From NCBI GenBank assembly GCA_016868785.1, contig VGFS01000002.1:1-64000 (forward strand): 64,000 nucleotides of DNA. Direction: 5' to 3'. A program made the translations under genes and the position numbers. Numbering within the stretch: position 1 is the first letter of the stretch; each line of letters starts with the position of its first letter. Below the pieces are notes generated by a model, which had not been told where the DNA came from, did no database searches, and saw only the letters and a list, made by a program, of their open reading frames with translations. This document shows positions 62,462 to 64,000 of the stretch, piece by piece. This DNA is from Bacteroidota bacterium (GTDB lineage Bacteria > Bacteroidota > Bacteroidia > NS11-12g > UBA955).

Positions 62462-63472
62462 ATGGCATTAGTGACCTATACCGAGTTGGGCTTTTACTGT
62501 GCGCAGGCCGATTTATATATCGATCCGTTGCGTCGGGTGGCCAAGGCGTTGGTGACCCATGCCCACAGCGATCATGCCCGTCCGGGTATGCAGCACTATC
62601 TCTGTCATTCCGATTCGGTGGGTATTCTCAAACTCCGCCTCGGACAGCGTATTTCGTTGCAATCGATGGGGTATGGCGAGTCGATTTGGATGAATGGGGT
62701 GGAGGTTACGTTGTTTCCGGCGGGACATGTGCCAGGGAGTGCCCAAGTGCGGTTGTCGTACCGCGGTGAGGTCTGGGTGATCACCGGTGATTACAAAACG
62801 GTGGGGGATGGACTTTCGCCTGCTTGGGTGTCGGTGCGATGCCACCATTTGGTCACAGAGAGCACGTTTGCACTGCCCATTTTCCAATGGCGGGATCAGC
62901 AGTTGGTGTTTGATGAAATCAATGCTTGGTGGCGGGGGAATGCGGCGGCGGGACGGCCATCGGTATTGTTGGGGTATTCTTTGGGGAAGGCGCAGCGGAT
63001 ATTGAAGTATTTGGACCGCTCGGTGGGTGAGGTTGTTTGCCACGGCGCCATCAGCGCTTCGAACCGGGTATTGGAGTCGGCCGGATTCGATTTCGGTCCT
63101 TGGGTTGACGCTACTGAGGGTTTGTCGGGTTTACGGGCTGGCGGAAGGGTATTGGACGGTAGTTTGGTTGTTTGTCCGCCGAACGCCTTGCGTTCGGCTT
63201 GGATCACGCCCTTGGGAAACTATGCGTTGGCCAATTGCAGCGGGTGGATGGCGGTGAGTAAGTCGGGCGATTGGGGCGGGGTTGACAAGGGGTTTGTGTT
63301 GAGCGATCATGCCGACTGGCCGCAATTGTTGGAGGCGGTGCGGGCTTCGGGCGCTGAGCATGTGCATGTGACGCATGGGTTCAGTGAGACTTTGTCGCGC
63401 TACCTCCGCGAAACGATGGGCTTGGACGCCGATGTGGTGGAGCAGGCGATGTGGGAAAGGACGGAAGAATGA
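62462..63472 (+). CDS. ligase-associated DNA damage response exonuclease (MBL fold)
   Basis: The 336-residue protein has the MBL zinc motif VTHAHSDHARPG, GHVPGSAQVRL, and VITGDYKT, with SDHADWPQLLEAVRASGAEH and VTHGFSE in the C-terminal half. This is the exonuclease that accompanies the ATP-dependent DNA ligase in the LHR/ligase DNA-repair cassette. The next gene starts 0-3 nt after its stop and belongs to the same ligase family, which confirms the context. Confidence 0.93.
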   Translation: MALVTYTELGFYCAQADLYIDPLRRVAKALVTHAHSDHARPGMQHYLCHSDSVGILKLRLGQRISLQSMGYGESIWMNGVEVTLFPAGHVPGSAQVRLSYRGEVWVITGDYKTVGDGLSPAWVSVRCHHLVTESTFALPIFQWRDQQLVFDEINAWWRGNAAAGRPSVLLGYSLGKAQRILKYLDRSVGEVVCHGAISASNRVLESAGFDFGPWVDATEGLSGLRAGGRVLDGSLVVCPPNALRSAWITPLGNYALANCSGWMAVSKSGDWGGVDKGFVLSDHADWPQLLEAVRASGAEHVHVTHGFSETLSRYLRETMGLDADVVEQAMWERTEE

Positions 63473-64000
63473 TGCGCACGAAGTTCAATTTTATCGGACT
63501 TGAGGCACCCCAAAAGGTATCGATGGGCAAGTTAAAACTGTGGCTTTCGGAGTCGCTGGGGATGCCGATGTGGCTGATTGCGGAGAGTCAGCGTTTTGCG
63601 GGTTCGTTGAACGAGGCGTTGGCTTTGGTGTTGGGCGCCCCGGAGGGGGAGGTGTCGCGCTTGTATATCGAACAGGGTTTTGCACAGTGGGGTGGGTGGA
63701 CGGACGGAGAGCAGCGAGCATGGGTTTTTCGGGTTTTGGTGTCGATGGAGGTGGAGGACCGACGAAGGTTTATGGCATTGCTGAACGGTCGGTTGGTTAC
63801 GGGGTCGGCTTTGGCGGGCATGGCGGGCAGGGACGGAGCGGCATCGTCGGGAACCGAAACGGAAATGGCGGAGAACATCGCATCGGTATCTGTGAAGGTG
63901 AGGGCGGTGTTGTTGTATGTGCGTCCTATGGGACGATCGGTGTTGCAGTACGAGCTCACTTTCGGACTTCGAACGGGGGAGGAAAGTGAGGTAACCTATG
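63472..64000 (+). CDS. reduced ATP-dependent DNA-ligase-family protein (cut by window end)
   Basis: ATG 63472 overlaps the exonuclease stop by one base, and 176 codons are visible before the window ends. Residues 18-110 (KLKLWLSESLGMPMWLIAES, RFMALLNGRLVTGSALAG) resemble the N-terminal domain of ligase-associated ATP-dependent DNA ligases, minus about 45 leading residues. Residues from about 145 (KVRAVLLYVRP, LQYELTFGL) resemble the OB-fold C-terminal domain. The nucleotidyltransferase core with KxDG, normally 250 residues between them, is absent. The 3' end is outside the window, so a later catalytic domain cannot be excluded. Confidence 0.6.
   Translation, partial: MRTKFNFIGLEAPQKVSMGKLKLWLSESLGMPMWLIAESQRFAGSLNEALALVLGAPEGEVSRLYIEQGFAQWGGWTDGEQRAWVFRVLVSMEVEDRRRFMALLNGRLVTGSALAGMAGRDGAASSGTETEMAENIASVSVKVRAVLLYVRPMGRSVLQYELTFGLRTGEESEVTY

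Noticed and set aside
1..64000. tRNA, rRNA, tmRNA, prophage, insertion sequence or CRISPR loci
   Set aside because: Intergenic gaps were read on both strands; none shows cloverleaf, transposase, phage or array structure.

Overview
This 64 kb window is chromosomal DNA from a member of the Bacteroidota. The evidence is a SusC/SusD pair, the gliding lipoprotein GldH, two secreted proteins with type IX secretion (T9SS) C-terminal signals, menaquinone genes menA and menC, a DPP7-like S46 peptidase, long-form NusB, and TAnnTTTG -7 promoter boxes in place of sigma-70 -10 boxes. Class and genus cannot be fixed from the sequence alone. Most of the window is ordinary core genome. I see no prophage, insertion sequence, CRISPR array, tRNA or rRNA.

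Layout. 0-5 kb: end of a polysaccharide deacetylase-like gene, a GNAT-like gene, menA-menC and an rRNA m5C methyltransferase. 5-7.3 kb (minus strand): a pseudouridine synthase with a 350-residue disordered FDKP-repeat arm, and a small zinc-finger protein. 7.5-16 kb: ssb, a tandem M16 peptidase pair, a T9SS type B protein, ybeY, mnmG and an Ig-like lipoprotein. 16-16.35 kb: a 0.4 kb AT-rich gene-free stretch that I interpret as the probable chromosome replication origin. It has DnaA-box-like 9-mers, parS palindromes beside it and 3.2 kb away, and a reversal of GC skew within same-strand genes. 16.35-30.5 kb: pheS, lpxH, prfA, purQ, an epimerase, aroQ, rbfA, a LolC/E-like permease, pth, a ComB-like phosphatase, a B12-binding protein, a crotonase, yajC, coaE, nusB, ferredoxin-iscX and an acyl-CoA dehydrogenase. 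30.7-35.2 kb: a SusC/SusD operon closed by a 14-bp-stem terminator. 35.4-40 kb: a small helical protein, a DUF47-PiT phosphate operon, a sugar N-acyltransferase and galE. 40-40.36 kb: remains of yifB/comM. 40.4-43.4 kb (minus strand): a beta-CASP nuclease, lpxK and gldH. 43.5-59.2 kb: rsmI-lnt, zapB-like-zapA-rny-coaX, an OMP gene, lptC, pheT, a PaaG-like crotonase, an M43 protease, rpoN (minus) and asnS. 59.3-64 kb: a TetR regulator, a DPP7-like peptidase (minus), and a ligase-associated exonuclease followed by a ligase-like gene cut by the window end.

The genes that work together are envelope biogenesis (lpxH, lpxK, lptC, lnt, LolC/E-like permease, OMP), translation and RNA handling (pheS, pheT, asnS, prfA, rbfA, ybeY, mnmG, pth, rsmI, rny), and nutrient capture (SusC/D, PiT, secreted peptidases). 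The most unusual observations are: the probable oriC/parS region; a yifB gene whose middle is replaced by about 105 bp of foreign operon-junction DNA; at least nine genes with exactly 4 nt between a -7 box and the start codon, which implies leaderless mRNAs; and a ligase-family gene that seems to lack its catalytic core.
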